Of a stretch of 64,000 bases of DNA, positions 36,447-46,024 are shown in pieces. The position numbers were made by a program, and so were the translations under genes. The stretch is from an uncultured bacterium (lineage in GTDB: Bacteria > Bacteroidota > Bacteroidia > Chitinophagales > Chitinophagaceae). The notes beneath the pieces were generated by a model. The model was not told the origin of the DNA, did not search any database, and saw only the letters and a list, made by a program, of their open reading frames with translations. Position 1 is the first letter of the stretch. The number at the start of each line of letters is the position of its first letter. The stretch is from the NCBI GenBank assembly GCA_903826405.1, contig CAIKEH010000044.1:1-64000 (forward strand), read 5' to 3'.

Positions 36447-36995
36447 ATGAGTGAAACAAATACAGAAGCCCCAAAAACCTTCCCCGGCATAGTGCATGAG
36501 GTGCCGGGTGGTGGTATATTGACCGGACCTTTGGAGGATGTCGTAAACTGGGCCCGTAGCAACTCACTGTGGCCACTCGTTTTCGGGACAAGCTGTTGCG
36601 CTATCGAGATGATGTCGACAGCCTCTGCCAAGTACGACTTTTCCCGTTTCGGTTTTGAAGTCACCCGGGCCACCCCCCGTCAGGCAGACCTGATCATCAT
36701 CGCCGGGACGATCGTGAATAAAATGGCCCCAGTGCTCAAACGACTTTATGACCAGATGGCCGATCCAAAATATGTGATTGCGATGGGAGCATGTGCGACC
36801 AGCGGCGGCCCCTTTTTTTATAACACCTATTCCGTTGTCAAGGGCGCCGACCACGTCATCCCCGTGGATGTCTACGTTGCAGGCTGCCCACCCCGTCCAG
36901 AAGCCCTACTACATGCCCTGATCACCCTTCAGGAAAAGATAAAGGCAGGAGGGAAGCGTGAACGGATAGATATTGACGGTAACCTGATCAAATAA
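36447..36995 (+). CDS. nuoB: NADH-quinone oxidoreductase subunit B
   Basis: 182 residues. It carries cluster N2, the last Fe-S centre before quinone: TSCCAIEMM (adjacent Cys pair), [10 protein letters not shown] and [12 protein letters not shown] supply the four cysteines. The [19 protein letters not shown] segment is the standard NuoB core. Peripheral-arm subunit at the membrane interface, next to NuoC and NuoD. Confidence 0.96.
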   Translation: MSETNTEAPKTFPGIVHEVPGGGILTGPLEDVVNWARSNSLWPLVFGTSCCAIEMMSTASAKYDFSRFGFEVTRATPRQADLIIIAGTIVNKMAPVLKRLYDQMADPKYVIAMGACATSGGPFFYNTYSVVKGADHVIPVDVYVAGCPPRPEALLHALITLQEKIKAGGKRERIDIDGNLIK

Positions 36996-37028
36996 TCATC
37001 ACAGTCGGAAGCTCAACTGCAACATGGC

Positions 37029-37484
37029 ATGACCAGAGAAGAATTACAGACCTCCATTGCCGAACTCGCCTCTGGCGCCACCTGGGATGAAGGCGGGCAG
37101 TGGCCTGTGGTGAATATATTACCCGAGGCCTGGCCTGAACTGGCCCGAACCCTGAAGAGTGATCCACTCTTCGCATTTGATTACCTTTTCTGTGTGACAG
37201 GTGTGGACTGGAAGTCCCATCTTACAGTTGTATATCATCTGACCTCTTTACGTTTTAGGCATACGCTAGTCGTCAAAGTGAAACTGGATAGGGCAAAGCC
37301 GCAAGTGGGAACCGTTTGTGATATCTGGCGTACGGCTGAATTGCATGAGCGCGAGATCAGGGAATTGTTCGGAGTGGAGTTTCTCCACCATCCCGATCCC
37401 CGTAACCTCATCCTTCCTGATGTATGGGATGGATTCCCTTTACGAAAGGATTATGAGGACCCCGTCAATATGATCAAACTCTGA
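37029..37484 (+). CDS. nuoC: NADH-quinone oxidoreductase subunit C (30 kDa)
   Basis: 151 residues. The family signature HEREIRELFGVEFLHHPDPRNLILPDVW and the C-terminal FPLRKDYEDP are intact. Separate from NuoD rather than fused as in enterobacteria. Assembles with NuoD and NuoB in the connecting part of complex I. Confidence 0.95.
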   Translation: MTREELQTSIAELASGATWDEGGQWPVVNILPEAWPELARTLKSDPLFAFDYLFCVTGVDWKSHLTVVYHLTSLRFRHTLVVKVKLDRAKPQVGTVCDIWRTAELHEREIRELFGVEFLHHPDPRNLILPDVWDGFPLRKDYEDPVNMIKL

Positions 37485-37522
37485 TCAGGTTGTCAACTCA
37501 AGTAGGAAAGTGAACTGAATAT

Positions 37523-38638
37523 ATGATCGAAGAATTGGGAACAACGGAACAGGGAGAACTGGTGATCAACATCGGCCCCCAGCACCCTGCTACACATGGG
37601 GTGTTACATCTCGTGGTCACCTTGAATGGGGAAACCATCCGGAAAGTGGAGCCCCATCTAGGCTATATCCATCGTTCCATTGAAAAGATGTGTGAAAGTC
37701 TATCTTATCGGCAGTTCATCTATACCACCAGCCGGATGGACTATCTCTCTTCTCATATAAATAATCATGCCTGTGCCCTGTGTGTGGAAAATGGCATCCA
37801 GGTGGAGATCCCCGAAAGGGCGCAGGTCATCCGGGTTTTGATGGACGAATTGACCCGCATTGCCTCACATTTGTTGTGGTGGGGTGCCATGGCCATGGAT
37901 GTGGGAGCCATTACCCCTTTCTTTTATGCTTTCCGCGAACGGGAGATGATCAATGATATCATGGAAGAGACCTGTGGTGCCAGGCTGACCATGAATTATA
38001 TGGTCCCTGGCGGGGTGATGATGGATATCCATCCCAATTTCCAGCGCCGGGTCAAGGAGTTGCTATTGCAGTTCAAACATAAATTGCCCGAGTATCATGA
38101 ATTAGTTACTGATAATGTCATCTTCCAGTCCCGCACCAAAGGAGTCGGTTACCTTTCGGCAGATGATGCGGTCTCCTATGGGACAAGCGGTCCCACGGCT
38201 CGCGGTAGCGGAGTACCCTGCGATATCCGCAAACTTTACCCGTACGATGTATACAGCAAACTTGAATTCAGTGAATGCCTAGCGAAAGAGGGCGATACCT
38301 TCGCCCGATACCTGGTACGCATGAATGAATTGGAGCAGTCCATACGCATTGTGGAACAACTGATCGATAACATTCCAGAAGGTGATTTTCAGGCCAAAAC
38401 AAAAGCTGTATTGAAACTTCCGAAAGGTGAATTCTACCAAAGGGTGGAGACCGCACGTGGAGAGTTCGGCGTATACATGATCAGTGAAGGCGCTATGCAA
38501 CCGTACAGGATAAAATTCCGTTCACCTGGTTTTTCCAACCTGAGCGCTCTGGACCATATGGCCCGCGGTGCAAAGATCGGTGACCTGGTGGCTATAATGG
38601 GGTCGTTGGATTTAGTGATACCGGATATTGATCGATGA
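37523..38638 (+). CDS. nuoD: NADH-quinone oxidoreductase subunit D (49 kDa)
   Basis: 371 residues, near the lower end for the family. GPQHPATHGVLHLVV near the N-terminus contains the quinone-binding His, and HLGYIHRSIEKMCE, TSRMDYLSSHINNHAC and the C-terminal YRIKFRSPGFSNLSALDHM with DLVAIMGSLDLVIPDIDR are all standard. It forms the quinone pocket with NuoB. In most aerobes nuoE, nuoF and nuoG follow; here only 49 bases separate it from nuoH. Confidence 0.96.
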   Translation: MIEELGTTEQGELVINIGPQHPATHGVLHLVVTLNGETIRKVEPHLGYIHRSIEKMCESLSYRQFIYTTSRMDYLSSHINNHACALCVENGIQVEIPERAQVIRVLMDELTRIASHLLWWGAMAMDVGAITPFFYAFREREMINDIMEETCGARLTMNYMVPGGVMMDIHPNFQRRVKELLLQFKHKLPEYHELVTDNVIFQSRTKGVGYLSADDAVSYGTSGPTARGSGVPCDIRKLYPYDVYSKLEFSECLAKEGDTFARYLVRMNELEQSIRIVEQLIDNIPEGDFQAKTKAVLKLPKGEFYQRVETARGEFGVYMISEGAMQPYRIKFRSPGFSNLSALDHMARGAKIGDLVAIMGSLDLVIPDIDR

Positions 38639-38652
38639 CGCATTGCGCCAAT

Positions 38653-38682
38653 AATCGAATCCGTAATTCGGAATCCGAAATT
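38653..38682. repeat. Intergenic GGAATCCG-type repeat (nuoD-nuoH)
   Basis: AATCGAATCCGTAATTCGGAATCCGAAATT fills most of the gap where nuoEFG would be expected; it contains nested inverted repeats of CGAATCCG/CGGATTCG type. Confidence 0.45.
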
Positions 38683-38687
38683 AACTT

Positions 38688-39764
38688 ATGTGGAGTCTAT
38701 CTAAAATATCAGGTCTTATTGACCATTGGCTGAACGGCAAACTGGGGTCAGGTTGGGCTTCGGTAGCGGAGATGGTCATCGTGGGCCTATGCGTGATCGG
38801 GTTGTTTGCTATACTTGGTCTGGTACTTGTACTCATGGAAAGGAAGGTGTCTGCATGGATGCAGATCCGGCTTGGACCGAACAGAGTGGGTCCCAAGGGT
38901 TTACTCCAATCCCTCGCCGACACTTTGAAGTTATTGGTCAAGGAAGGACTCACTCCTGACGGGGCAGACAAGTTCCTGTTCAATCTGGCACCTTTTGTGG
39001 CGATGATCGCTGCGATGTTGCTGATGGCGCCCATTGCATTTGCAAAGGATTTTCAGATCTGGGATGTCAATATCGGGGTCCTATATATCACGGCCATCTC
39101 ATCCATATCCGTCATCGGTATTCTTATGGCCGGGTGGAGCAGTAATAACAAATACTCATTATTGGGGGCCATGCGCAGTGGGGCACAGATAGTCAGTTAC
39201 GAACTATCGGCGGGATTGTCCATTCTGTCGATTGTGGTACTGACTGGCAGCTTAAAGGTATCCGACATCATAGCAGCCCAGCAGAACGGATGGTGGATCT
39301 TCAAGGGGCATGTACCTGCTCTCATCGCCTTCGTGATATTCATCATCGCCGCTACAGCAGAGACCAACCGGGCTCCCTTCGATCTTGCAGAAGCGGAATC
39401 CGAGTTGACCGCCGGTTTTCACACAGAATACTCGGGGATGAAGTTCGCCCTCTTCTTCCTGGCCGAATATGTAAACGTGTTCATCGTGTGCGCCATCGGT
39501 GCCACGCTTTTCTTGGGCGGATGGATGCCCTTCCACATCGGCAGCTGGGAAGGCTTCAATCACATCATGGATTACATCCCTTCATCAATATGGTTCTTCG
39601 GTAAGACATTCTTCCTGATCTTTCTGATCATGTGGTTCAGATGGACCTTCCCGAGACTGAGGATCGACCAACTCCTCAACCTCGAATGGAAATACCTGTT
39701 GCCGATAGGGATGGTGAACATAATTTTGGTGACGATCGTAGCCATTAAAGGGTGGCACTTTTAA
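38688..39764 (+). CDS. nuoH: NADH-quinone oxidoreductase subunit H
   Basis: 358 residues with about eight helices. It has the two acidic quinone-channel loops of NuoH: MERKVSAWMQIRLGPNRVGP and ETNRAPFDLAEAESELTAGFHTEYSG. It joins the peripheral arm to the proton-pumping arm. Follows nuoD directly. Confidence 0.96.
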   Translation: MWSLSKISGLIDHWLNGKLGSGWASVAEMVIVGLCVIGLFAILGLVLVLMERKVSAWMQIRLGPNRVGPKGLLQSLADTLKLLVKEGLTPDGADKFLFNLAPFVAMIAAMLLMAPIAFAKDFQIWDVNIGVLYITAISSISVIGILMAGWSSNNKYSLLGAMRSGAQIVSYELSAGLSILSIVVLTGSLKVSDIIAAQQNGWWIFKGHVPALIAFVIFIIAATAETNRAPFDLAEAESELTAGFHTEYSGMKFALFFLAEYVNVFIVCAIGATLFLGGWMPFHIGSWEGFNHIMDYIPSSIWFFGKTFFLIFLIMWFRWTFPRLRIDQLLNLEWKYLLPIGMVNIILVTIVAIKGWHF

Positions 39765-39773
39765 TTCCGAATC
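39763..39773. repeat. Short copy of the GGAATCCG-type repeat (nuoH-nuoI)
   Basis: AATTCCGAATC overlaps the nuoH stop codon; a half-copy of the tract seen upstream of nuoB and nuoH. Confidence 0.25.
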
Positions 39774-39788
39774 AACGAATGTAAGATT

Positions 39789-40265
39789 ATGTTTTTAGTA
39801 GACTACTTAAAAGACATTACGGGTGCGATCAAGTCGCTGCTGACCGGCATGAGGCGGACGGGTTATTATTTTACTCACCACAAGGAGATCATAACCCAGC
39901 AATATCCGGATAATCGGGACACTTTAAAATTGCCTGAGCGATTCAGAGGTGAGGTGGTGATGAGCCACAATGAAAGTAATGAACATCGCTGCACGGGTTG
40001 TACTGCCTGTGAACTAGCTTGTCCAAATGGTACCATTAAGGTGGTGACCAAATTCGATATTTCGCCGGAAGGCAAGAAGAAGAAAGCCGTGGACAAATTC
40101 ATCTATCATCTCGAGTTATGCACCATGTGCAACCTCTGTATAGAAGCCTGTCCGACTGATGCGATACGAATGGCACAGAGTTTCGAGCATAGCGTGTATG
40201 ACCGTGCTGAACTCACCAAAGTGCTCAACAAACCAGGCTCTAAGATCGAGGAGGGCGTCGAATGA
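39789..40265 (+). CDS. nuoI: NADH-quinone oxidoreductase subunit I
   Basis: 158 residues. Two [4Fe-4S] motifs, CTGCTACELACP and CTMCNLCIEACP, hold clusters N6a and N6b. In a complex without NuoEFG this subunit would be the natural entry point for electrons from ferredoxin or flavodoxin. Its stop overlaps the nuoJ start by four bases. Confidence 0.95.
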   Translation: MFLVDYLKDITGAIKSLLTGMRRTGYYFTHHKEIITQQYPDNRDTLKLPERFRGEVVMSHNESNEHRCTGCTACELACPNGTIKVVTKFDISPEGKKKKAVDKFIYHLELCTMCNLCIEACPTDAIRMAQSFEHSVYDRAELTKVLNKPGSKIEEGVE

Positions 40266-40780
40266 ACGGATCAGCGATCATATTTTACGGATTAGGGGCA
40301 CTGACCTTGGTCAGCGCCTTACTCGCAGTGACCGCCAAAAAGATATTCCGAGCGGCCATATTCCTGCTGTTCACCCTGATCGGTGTGGCTGGTATATATT
40401 TCTGGCTCAACTATGAGTTCATTGCCGCCGTTCAGATCGTAGTATATGTCGGAGGTATCGTAGTGATGATCATATTTTCCATCTTCCTGACGCAACAGTC
40501 CGGCGAGAAACTGCCTTCTCCACCGACACGTCGAATGGTATCCGCCCTAGTGGCAACCATCCTGGGATTTGCGTTGGCAGGACTGCAGATCTGGCAACAT
40601 CATTTCACCGGTGATGGAAAAATAGTCATTGAACCTTCGGTACTGAACATCGGCAAACGTATGTTGGGAACTGGTGATGGAGGGTATGCGCTTCCTTTTG
40701 AAGTGGTCAGTATGCTTCTGCTGGCGGCCATGATCGGTTGCATCGTGATCGCCATGCGCTCAAACAATAAAACAACATGA
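40262..40780 (+). CDS. nuoJ: NADH-quinone oxidoreductase subunit J
   Basis: 172 residues, five helices. The family signature lies in helix 3 (VQIVVYVGGIVVMIIFSIFL), including the pi-bulge glycine region important for coupling. Overlaps nuoI and nuoK by four bases each, so the three are translationally coupled. Confidence 0.95.
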   Translation: MNGSAIIFYGLGALTLVSALLAVTAKKIFRAAIFLLFTLIGVAGIYFWLNYEFIAAVQIVVYVGGIVVMIIFSIFLTQQSGEKLPSPPTRRMVSALVATILGFALAGLQIWQHHFTGDGKIVIEPSVLNIGKRMLGTGDGGYALPFEVVSMLLLAAMIGCIVIAMRSNNKTT

Positions 40781-41091
40781 TGGAACCCGGTTTATATCAT
40801 TTATTATTCATCAGCACAGCTCTTTTTTTCATCGGCGTGTTCGGTTTCCTCACTCGAAGGAATCTGATCACCATGCTCATGAGCATCGAACTCATCCTGA
40901 ACAGCGTATGTCTGAACTTCGTTGCCTTTAACAAATACGTATGGCCCGGGGAACTGGATGGTGTTTTTTTCACGGTTTTCATCATCGCCATAGCCGCAGC
41001 GGAAGCAGCAGTCGCCATTGCCATCATCATCAATCTCTACCGTAGTCATCGTTCTATTGATGTGGAAGTTGCCGGAGAATTGAAAGGTTAA
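40777..41091 (+). CDS. nuoK: NADH-quinone oxidoreductase subunit K
   Basis: 104 residues, three helices. The two essential glutamates are in place: NLITMLMSIELILNSVCLNFVA (helix 2) and IAAAEAAVAIAIIINLYR (helix 3). Part of the proton path next to NuoN and NuoJ. Confidence 0.96.
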   Translation: MMEPGLYHLLFISTALFFIGVFGFLTRRNLITMLMSIELILNSVCLNFVAFNKYVWPGELDGVFFTVFIIAIAAAEAAVAIAIIINLYRSHRSIDVEVAGELKG

Positions 41092-41106
41092 AAGTACGAT
41101 CAACAA

Positions 41107-43053
41107 ATGAATGCCATGCCAGCCACGATCTATATCATACTCATCCCGCTTCTGCCCTTGCTCGGGTTCCTGATTTTTGGCCTTTTCGGAAAAAAATATT
41201 TCAAGACATCCTCGGGCTTAGTGTCCATCATCCTCATCTCCCTTTCATTTCTGTTGGCACTGTATACCGCATATACTTATTTTTTTATTTTGGGAAGAAC
41301 GGATGGGGTTTATCAAGCGATAAAACCCATCCAATTGACTTGGCTGTCATTCACGCAGGCTCTTTCCATTGATATGGGCATTCTTCTGGATCCCATTTCC
41401 GTAATGATGCTTCTCGTGGTCACCGGGGTATCCCTTATGGTACACATCTTCAGTCTCAGTTACATGAAAGGGGAGGAGCGCTTCCCGATATATTATGCAT
41501 TCCTTGGGCTATTCACATTCTCAATGCTTGGATTGGTACTCAGTTCCAACATCTTTCAGATCTATATGTTCTGGGAATTGGTAGGCGTGTCCTCTTTCCT
41601 ACTCATCGGTTACTATTATGATAGGCCTTCAGCAGTTGCGGCAGCTAAAAAGGCATTCATCGTCACGCGCTTTGCCGACCTCGGCTTCCTGATCGGCATA
41701 CTTGTTCTTTCATATCATGCACAAACGCTGGATTTTCAGACCTTGATACAACGTCTGGCTACACCCGGCACAGTTCAATTTTCTTCCGCGGTAGGTTCGG
41801 GCTTCCTCGGCATCTCCGCGTTGACCTGGGGATTGTCCTTGGTTTTCATGGGTGGTGCCGGTAAGAGCGCGATGATGCCTTTGCACATCTGGCTGCCTGA
41901 TGCCATGGAAGGCCCCACGCCTGTATCCGCACTGATCCACGCGGCAACAATGGTCGTGGCAGGTGTTTTTCTCGTCGCGCGGCTCTTCCCTGTTTACTCC
42001 ATTTCCGCGCCCATCGTATTGCGAATGATCGCTTTCATCGGGGTGTTCACCTCTCTTTTTGCCGCTATCATCGCCTGTACACAGACCGATATTAAGAGAG
42101 TGCTCGCCTATTCTACCATGTCTCAGATCGGGTTCATGATGTTCGCTCTGGGCGTATCTGGTTATTCTGGTGAAGATGGTCTTGGCTACGCCGCTTCCCA
42201 GTTCCATCTCTTCACACATGCATTATTCAAGGCCTTGCTCTTCTTGGGTGCAGGAGTGGTCATTCATTATGTTCATAGTAATGAAATGAAAGATATGGGT
42301 GGATTGCGCAAGCAACTTCCCGTGACACATATCACTTTCCTCATCGCCTGCCTGGCGATATCTGGCATACCTCCCTTCGCAGGGTTCTTCAGTAAGGAAG
42401 AGATATTGATGGCAGCACATGAACATGAGCCTCTGGTCTATTGGCTGGCCATCCTGACATCCGGACTCACGGCATTTTATATGTTCCGCCTTTACTTCGG
42501 TATTTTTTGGAGTAAGCCTTTCCGAAATGAACATGCACATGGTCATGAGGGAACATTTCCATTGCTTGCACCATTGGTCATCCTGTCGATAGGAGCAGTA
42601 GGTGCTGGATTCATTCCATTCGGTCATTTCGTGAGTGCAGATGGCAGGATTTTGGAGATGCCTTTACATGTTGGATTCTCCGTTCTTCCAGTGTCGGTCG
42701 GAGTCGCAGGTATACTGATCGCTTTCTGGCTTTATCAGACGAAGAATGATCGGCCCGACAGGATCGCATCTGCCTGGAAAGGGCTATATCGATCTGCTTA
42801 TCATAAATTCTATTTCGATGAACTCTATATGGCCGTGACTAAGGGTATACTGTTCCCATTGGTGGGAAAGCCCGCTGCCTGGTTCGACAGGAACATCGTG
42901 GATGGAGCTGTGAATGCAAGCGCTTCCCTCACGCAAGGAGTTTCTGATAGAATCAAAGGGATGCAATCAGGAAGGGTACAACCCTATGCTGTATATTTCC
43001 TTATTGGCGTATTACTGTTATCTTTTTTCCTTTTGTATATCTGGATACGATGA
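41107..43053 (+). CDS. nuoL: NADH-quinone oxidoreductase subunit L
   Basis: 648 residues, antiporter-like subunit at the tip of the membrane arm with the long lateral helix at its C-terminal end. Canonical charged residues are visible: the TM5 Glu in MFWELVGVSSFLLIGYYY, the TM7 Lys in GGAGKSAMMPLHIWLPDAMEGPTPVSALIH, and the TM8 region HAATMVVAGVFLVAR. Appears fully functional, in contrast to NuoM. Confidence 0.95.
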   Translation: MNAMPATIYIILIPLLPLLGFLIFGLFGKKYFKTSSGLVSIILISLSFLLALYTAYTYFFILGRTDGVYQAIKPIQLTWLSFTQALSIDMGILLDPISVMMLLVVTGVSLMVHIFSLSYMKGEERFPIYYAFLGLFTFSMLGLVLSSNIFQIYMFWELVGVSSFLLIGYYYDRPSAVAAAKKAFIVTRFADLGFLIGILVLSYHAQTLDFQTLIQRLATPGTVQFSSAVGSGFLGISALTWGLSLVFMGGAGKSAMMPLHIWLPDAMEGPTPVSALIHAATMVVAGVFLVARLFPVYSISAPIVLRMIAFIGVFTSLFAAIIACTQTDIKRVLAYSTMSQIGFMMFALGVSGYSGEDGLGYAASQFHLFTHALFKALLFLGAGVVIHYVHSNEMKDMGGLRKQLPVTHITFLIACLAISGIPPFAGFFSKEEILMAAHEHEPLVYWLAILTSGLTAFYMFRLYFGIFWSKPFRNEHAHGHEGTFPLLAPLVILSIGAVGAGFIPFGHFVSADGRILEMPLHVGFSVLPVSVGVAGILIAFWLYQTKNDRPDRIASAWKGLYRSAYHKFYFDELYMAVTKGILFPLVGKPAAWFDRNIVDGAVNASASLTQGVSDRIKGMQSGRVQPYAVYFLIGVLLLSFFLLYIWIR

Positions 43054-43080
43054 ACATGACTAAAGGATTGTAAAAACTGA

Positions 43081-44565
43081 ATGATGAACCTGCTCATATT
43101 GATCACCTTGCCTTTGCTCACCGCATTTGCGGTATTGCTGTCCCCAAAGCCACAGCACGCAAGGGTTTTTTCACTAGCGGGAGCTACACTGCAGTTATTG
43201 ATAGCAGTTCTGCTTTTTCTGCAGTATAGAGCTTCTGTTTCCAACGGCCCCTGGGCATTCGAGTCCATGTATGATTGGTATCCCTCCTGGCATATCGGAT
43301 TACATCTTGGAGTGGATGGCATCTCCGTCGCCATGATCCTGCTTACCGCATTCGTGGTCGTTGCTGGGGTATTGGTGTCTTGGAACGTGGAGAAGATGCC
43401 GAAAGAGTTCCATTTTCTGCTCATCCTGTTGAGCCTTGGTGCTTATGGATTCTTCATATCACTCGATCTATTCACGCTCTTTTTCTTTCTTGAGCTCGCC
43501 GTGATCCCCAAATATCTGCTTATCGGTGTTTGGGGAAGCGGGAAGAAGGAATATAGTGCGAACAAACTAGCCCTCATGCTGATGGCCGGCAGCGCACTGG
43601 TGCTGATCGGGATCCTGGCTTTGTATTATGCTCAGCCTGCGGGAGCTGGAAGTTTCGACCTGACCCTTATCGGGAAAAACAATATCCCTGAAAGTACGCA
43701 GAAGGTGATTTTCCCTTTGCTTTTCGTCGGCTTCGGCATATTTACCGCTCTATTCCCTTTTCATACTTGGGTGCCCGATGGTCATAGCTCAGCACCTACA
43801 GCAGGATCCATGTTCTTGGCCGGTATATCCATGAAATTAGGAGGGTATGGTTGCTTGCGTGTTGCGACCTACCTGCTCCCATTGGGTGCAACTTATTATT
43901 CCAACACCATAATCGTATTGGCCGCCATTGCCATACTCTACGGCGCCTTCGCGACCATGATGCAGAACGACCTCAAATACATCAATGCATACTCCAGCGT
44001 AAGCCACTGTGGCTTCGTGCTGCTGGGTATCGGGATGTTGACGAAGACCGCTATCACCGGTGCGGTTTTTCAGATGGTATCACACGGACTCATGACCGCC
44101 CTTTTCTTCGCCGTCATAGGTATGGTCTACGAACGTACGCACACGAGATTGGTGGCTCAAATGGGCGGACTCATGAAAGTCCTACCCTTCATAACTACCA
44201 TTATGTTCATTGCGGGTTTATGCTCTCTTGGACTGCCCGGGCTGAGTGGTTTTGTTGCTGAAATGACGGTGTTCATGGGGTCATGGGAAAAGGTTGAAAC
44301 CATCTATCGAGTGATAACCATCGCCGCGGGCATGTCGATCGTTGTTACGGCAGTTTATATACTCAGGGCCGTTGGCCAAACAGCGATGGGGCCATTGGCG
44401 CACGAAGAGTATAAAGGATACAGAGATGCCTCCTGGAATGAGAAACTCGCCGCAATTATATTGGTATTGGGCATACTGGCAATCGGCTTGGCACCCTTCT
44501 GGCTGAATGATCTGGTGACACCAAGTACGGAGTTGATCATGAAAAAGATACTATCATCGAAATAA
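43081..44565 (+). CDS. nuoM: NADH-quinone oxidoreductase subunit M with altered TM7 charge
   Basis: 494 residues, about 14 helices. Recognised by FPFHTWVPDGHSSAPTAGSMFLAGISMKLGGYG and SHCGFVLLGIG. The TM5 Glu (Glu138), TM8 Lys (Lys252) and TM12 Glu (Glu394) are present, but the TM7 lysine that the family places in 'FAvKxPxxPxH' is Phe221 (FGIFTALFPFH). A lysine not found in E. coli NuoM, Lys144, lies six residues after the TM5 Glu (ELAVIPKYLL). This may be a lineage feature of Bacteroidota NuoM. Otherwise it is a normal proton-pumping antiporter subunit. Confidence 0.94.
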   Translation: MMNLLILITLPLLTAFAVLLSPKPQHARVFSLAGATLQLLIAVLLFLQYRASVSNGPWAFESMYDWYPSWHIGLHLGVDGISVAMILLTAFVVVAGVLVSWNVEKMPKEFHFLLILLSLGAYGFFISLDLFTLFFFLELAVIPKYLLIGVWGSGKKEYSANKLALMLMAGSALVLIGILALYYAQPAGAGSFDLTLIGKNNIPESTQKVIFPLLFVGFGIFTALFPFHTWVPDGHSSAPTAGSMFLAGISMKLGGYGCLRVATYLLPLGATYYSNTIIVLAAIAILYGAFATMMQNDLKYINAYSSVSHCGFVLLGIGMLTKTAITGAVFQMVSHGLMTALFFAVIGMVYERTHTRLVAQMGGLMKVLPFITTIMFIAGLCSLGLPGLSGFVAEMTVFMGSWEKVETIYRVITIAAGMSIVVTAVYILRAVGQTAMGPLAHEEYKGYRDASWNEKLAAIILVLGILAIGLAPFWLNDLVTPSTELIMKKILSSK

Positions 44566-44606
44566 AGATCGGAGGGAAATCAAATCCGAAGAATGGAGAA
44601 TAGGAC

Positions 44607-46004
44607 ATGGGAATATTTTTGAACTATATGAAACCGGAGTTGATGATCTCTTTGATCATCTTCCTGCTCCTCATCCTGAAACTAGGCAAGGGCATGACAA
44701 ATGCAGCTTTGTTGCCGTTCATTCAGGTGCTGATACTGATCGGATTTCTGATCACGCTATTCCTCCCCGCAGAAGGATCGCTTTTTCATGGAATGTACAG
44801 GACCGGTCGCCTCATAGGCTTTCAGAAAGCGGTACTGTTGCTGGGGGTATATCTGATCAGCCTCCTCTGTTCGGGTTGGTTGAAGAAAAGCGAGCACCTA
44901 ACTGAATTCATCGTACTCATGCTCTCTGCTCTTCTTGGTATGTTTTTTCTGCTTTCCAGCGGGCATCTGGTGATGTTTTTCCTATCGCTGGAACTGGCCA
45001 CCATACCCGTTGCGGCCATGTCGAATTTCGATCTGGATAAGAAAGCTTCTTCCGAAGCAGCCATGAAGATGATCTTGTCCTCCGCATTCGCTTCAGGGAT
45101 CTTGCTGTTCGGGATTTCCCTGATCTATGGGATCACCGGCACATTGTACTTCGATGCACTCGTGTCCAGGATCGAGGCCGGCCCTCTTCAAGTGATGGCT
45201 TTCGTTTTCCTGTTCAGTGCTTTCGCCTTCAAACTTTCAGTGGTGCCCTTTCATCTTTGGACTGCGGATGTATATGAAGGCTCTCCATTCCCGGTCACTG
45301 CTTTTCTATCTGTCGTATCGAAAGGGGCAGTGGCATTTACTTTTGTAAGTGTCTTGTATCGGGTCTTCCAACCGCTGGGTGAGTTATGGCATATCCTCCT
45401 GATGATCACTGCAGTCTCTACACTGGTCATTGGAAATCTTTTTGCTTTACGTCAGGACAACATCAAGCGATTCCTTGCCTTCTCTTCCATCGCACAGGTC
45501 GGTTTCATCCTGGTGGGCATCACCGCGAACGATGCTTCGGGAACAGCATCGGTGACCTATTTCATTCTGGTGTATCTATTCTCTAACCTAGCAGCTTTTG
45601 GAGTAGCATCTGTCATAGCCGACAGCACGGGAAGAGAAAATATCTCCGATTATCGCGGGCTGTATGCTTCACACCCCATGCTTTGTTGGGTCATGGCGCT
45701 CGCCCTCTTCTCTCTCGCAGGAATACCACCTACTGCGGGCTTCTTTGGAAAGGTCTTTCTGTTGGGTGCAGGCGCATCAAGAGGTCAGTTGTGGCTCATT
45801 GTTATCGCAGCCTTGAATATGGTCATCTCACTATATTATTATCTTCGTGTGGTGAGGGCCATGTTCATGGAAAAACAACTGTCGCCTATCGGAACGATCA
45901 CGCAGGAATTGCCGGTCAGATTCGCCCTTTTACTCTGTGTAGCCGGTATATTGCTGACCGGTCTCCTGAGTTGGATCTATGAGTATATACGACTATTGAT
46001 CTGA
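44607..46004 (+). CDS. nuoN: NADH-quinone oxidoreductase subunit N
   Basis: 465 residues, third antiporter-like subunit. TM5 Glu (FLSLELATIPVAAM) and TM7 Lys (FAFKLSVVPFHLWTADVYEGSPFPVTAFLS) are both present. RQDNIKRFLAFSSIAQVGFILVG is the conserved TM11-12 region. Last recognised complex I subunit; the small gene at 46025 follows after 20 bases. Confidence 0.95.
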   Translation: MGIFLNYMKPELMISLIIFLLLILKLGKGMTNAALLPFIQVLILIGFLITLFLPAEGSLFHGMYRTGRLIGFQKAVLLLGVYLISLLCSGWLKKSEHLTEFIVLMLSALLGMFFLLSSGHLVMFFLSLELATIPVAAMSNFDLDKKASSEAAMKMILSSAFASGILLFGISLIYGITGTLYFDALVSRIEAGPLQVMAFVFLFSAFAFKLSVVPFHLWTADVYEGSPFPVTAFLSVVSKGAVAFTFVSVLYRVFQPLGELWHILLMITAVSTLVIGNLFALRQDNIKRFLAFSSIAQVGFILVGITANDASGTASVTYFILVYLFSNLAAFGVASVIADSTGRENISDYRGLYASHPMLCWVMALALFSLAGIPPTAGFFGKVFLLGAGASRGQLWLIVIAALNMVISLYYYLRVVRAMFMEKQLSPIGTITQELPVRFALLLCVAGILLTGLLSWIYEYIRLLI

Positions 46005-46024
46005 TCAAGTAAAATAAAACATAC

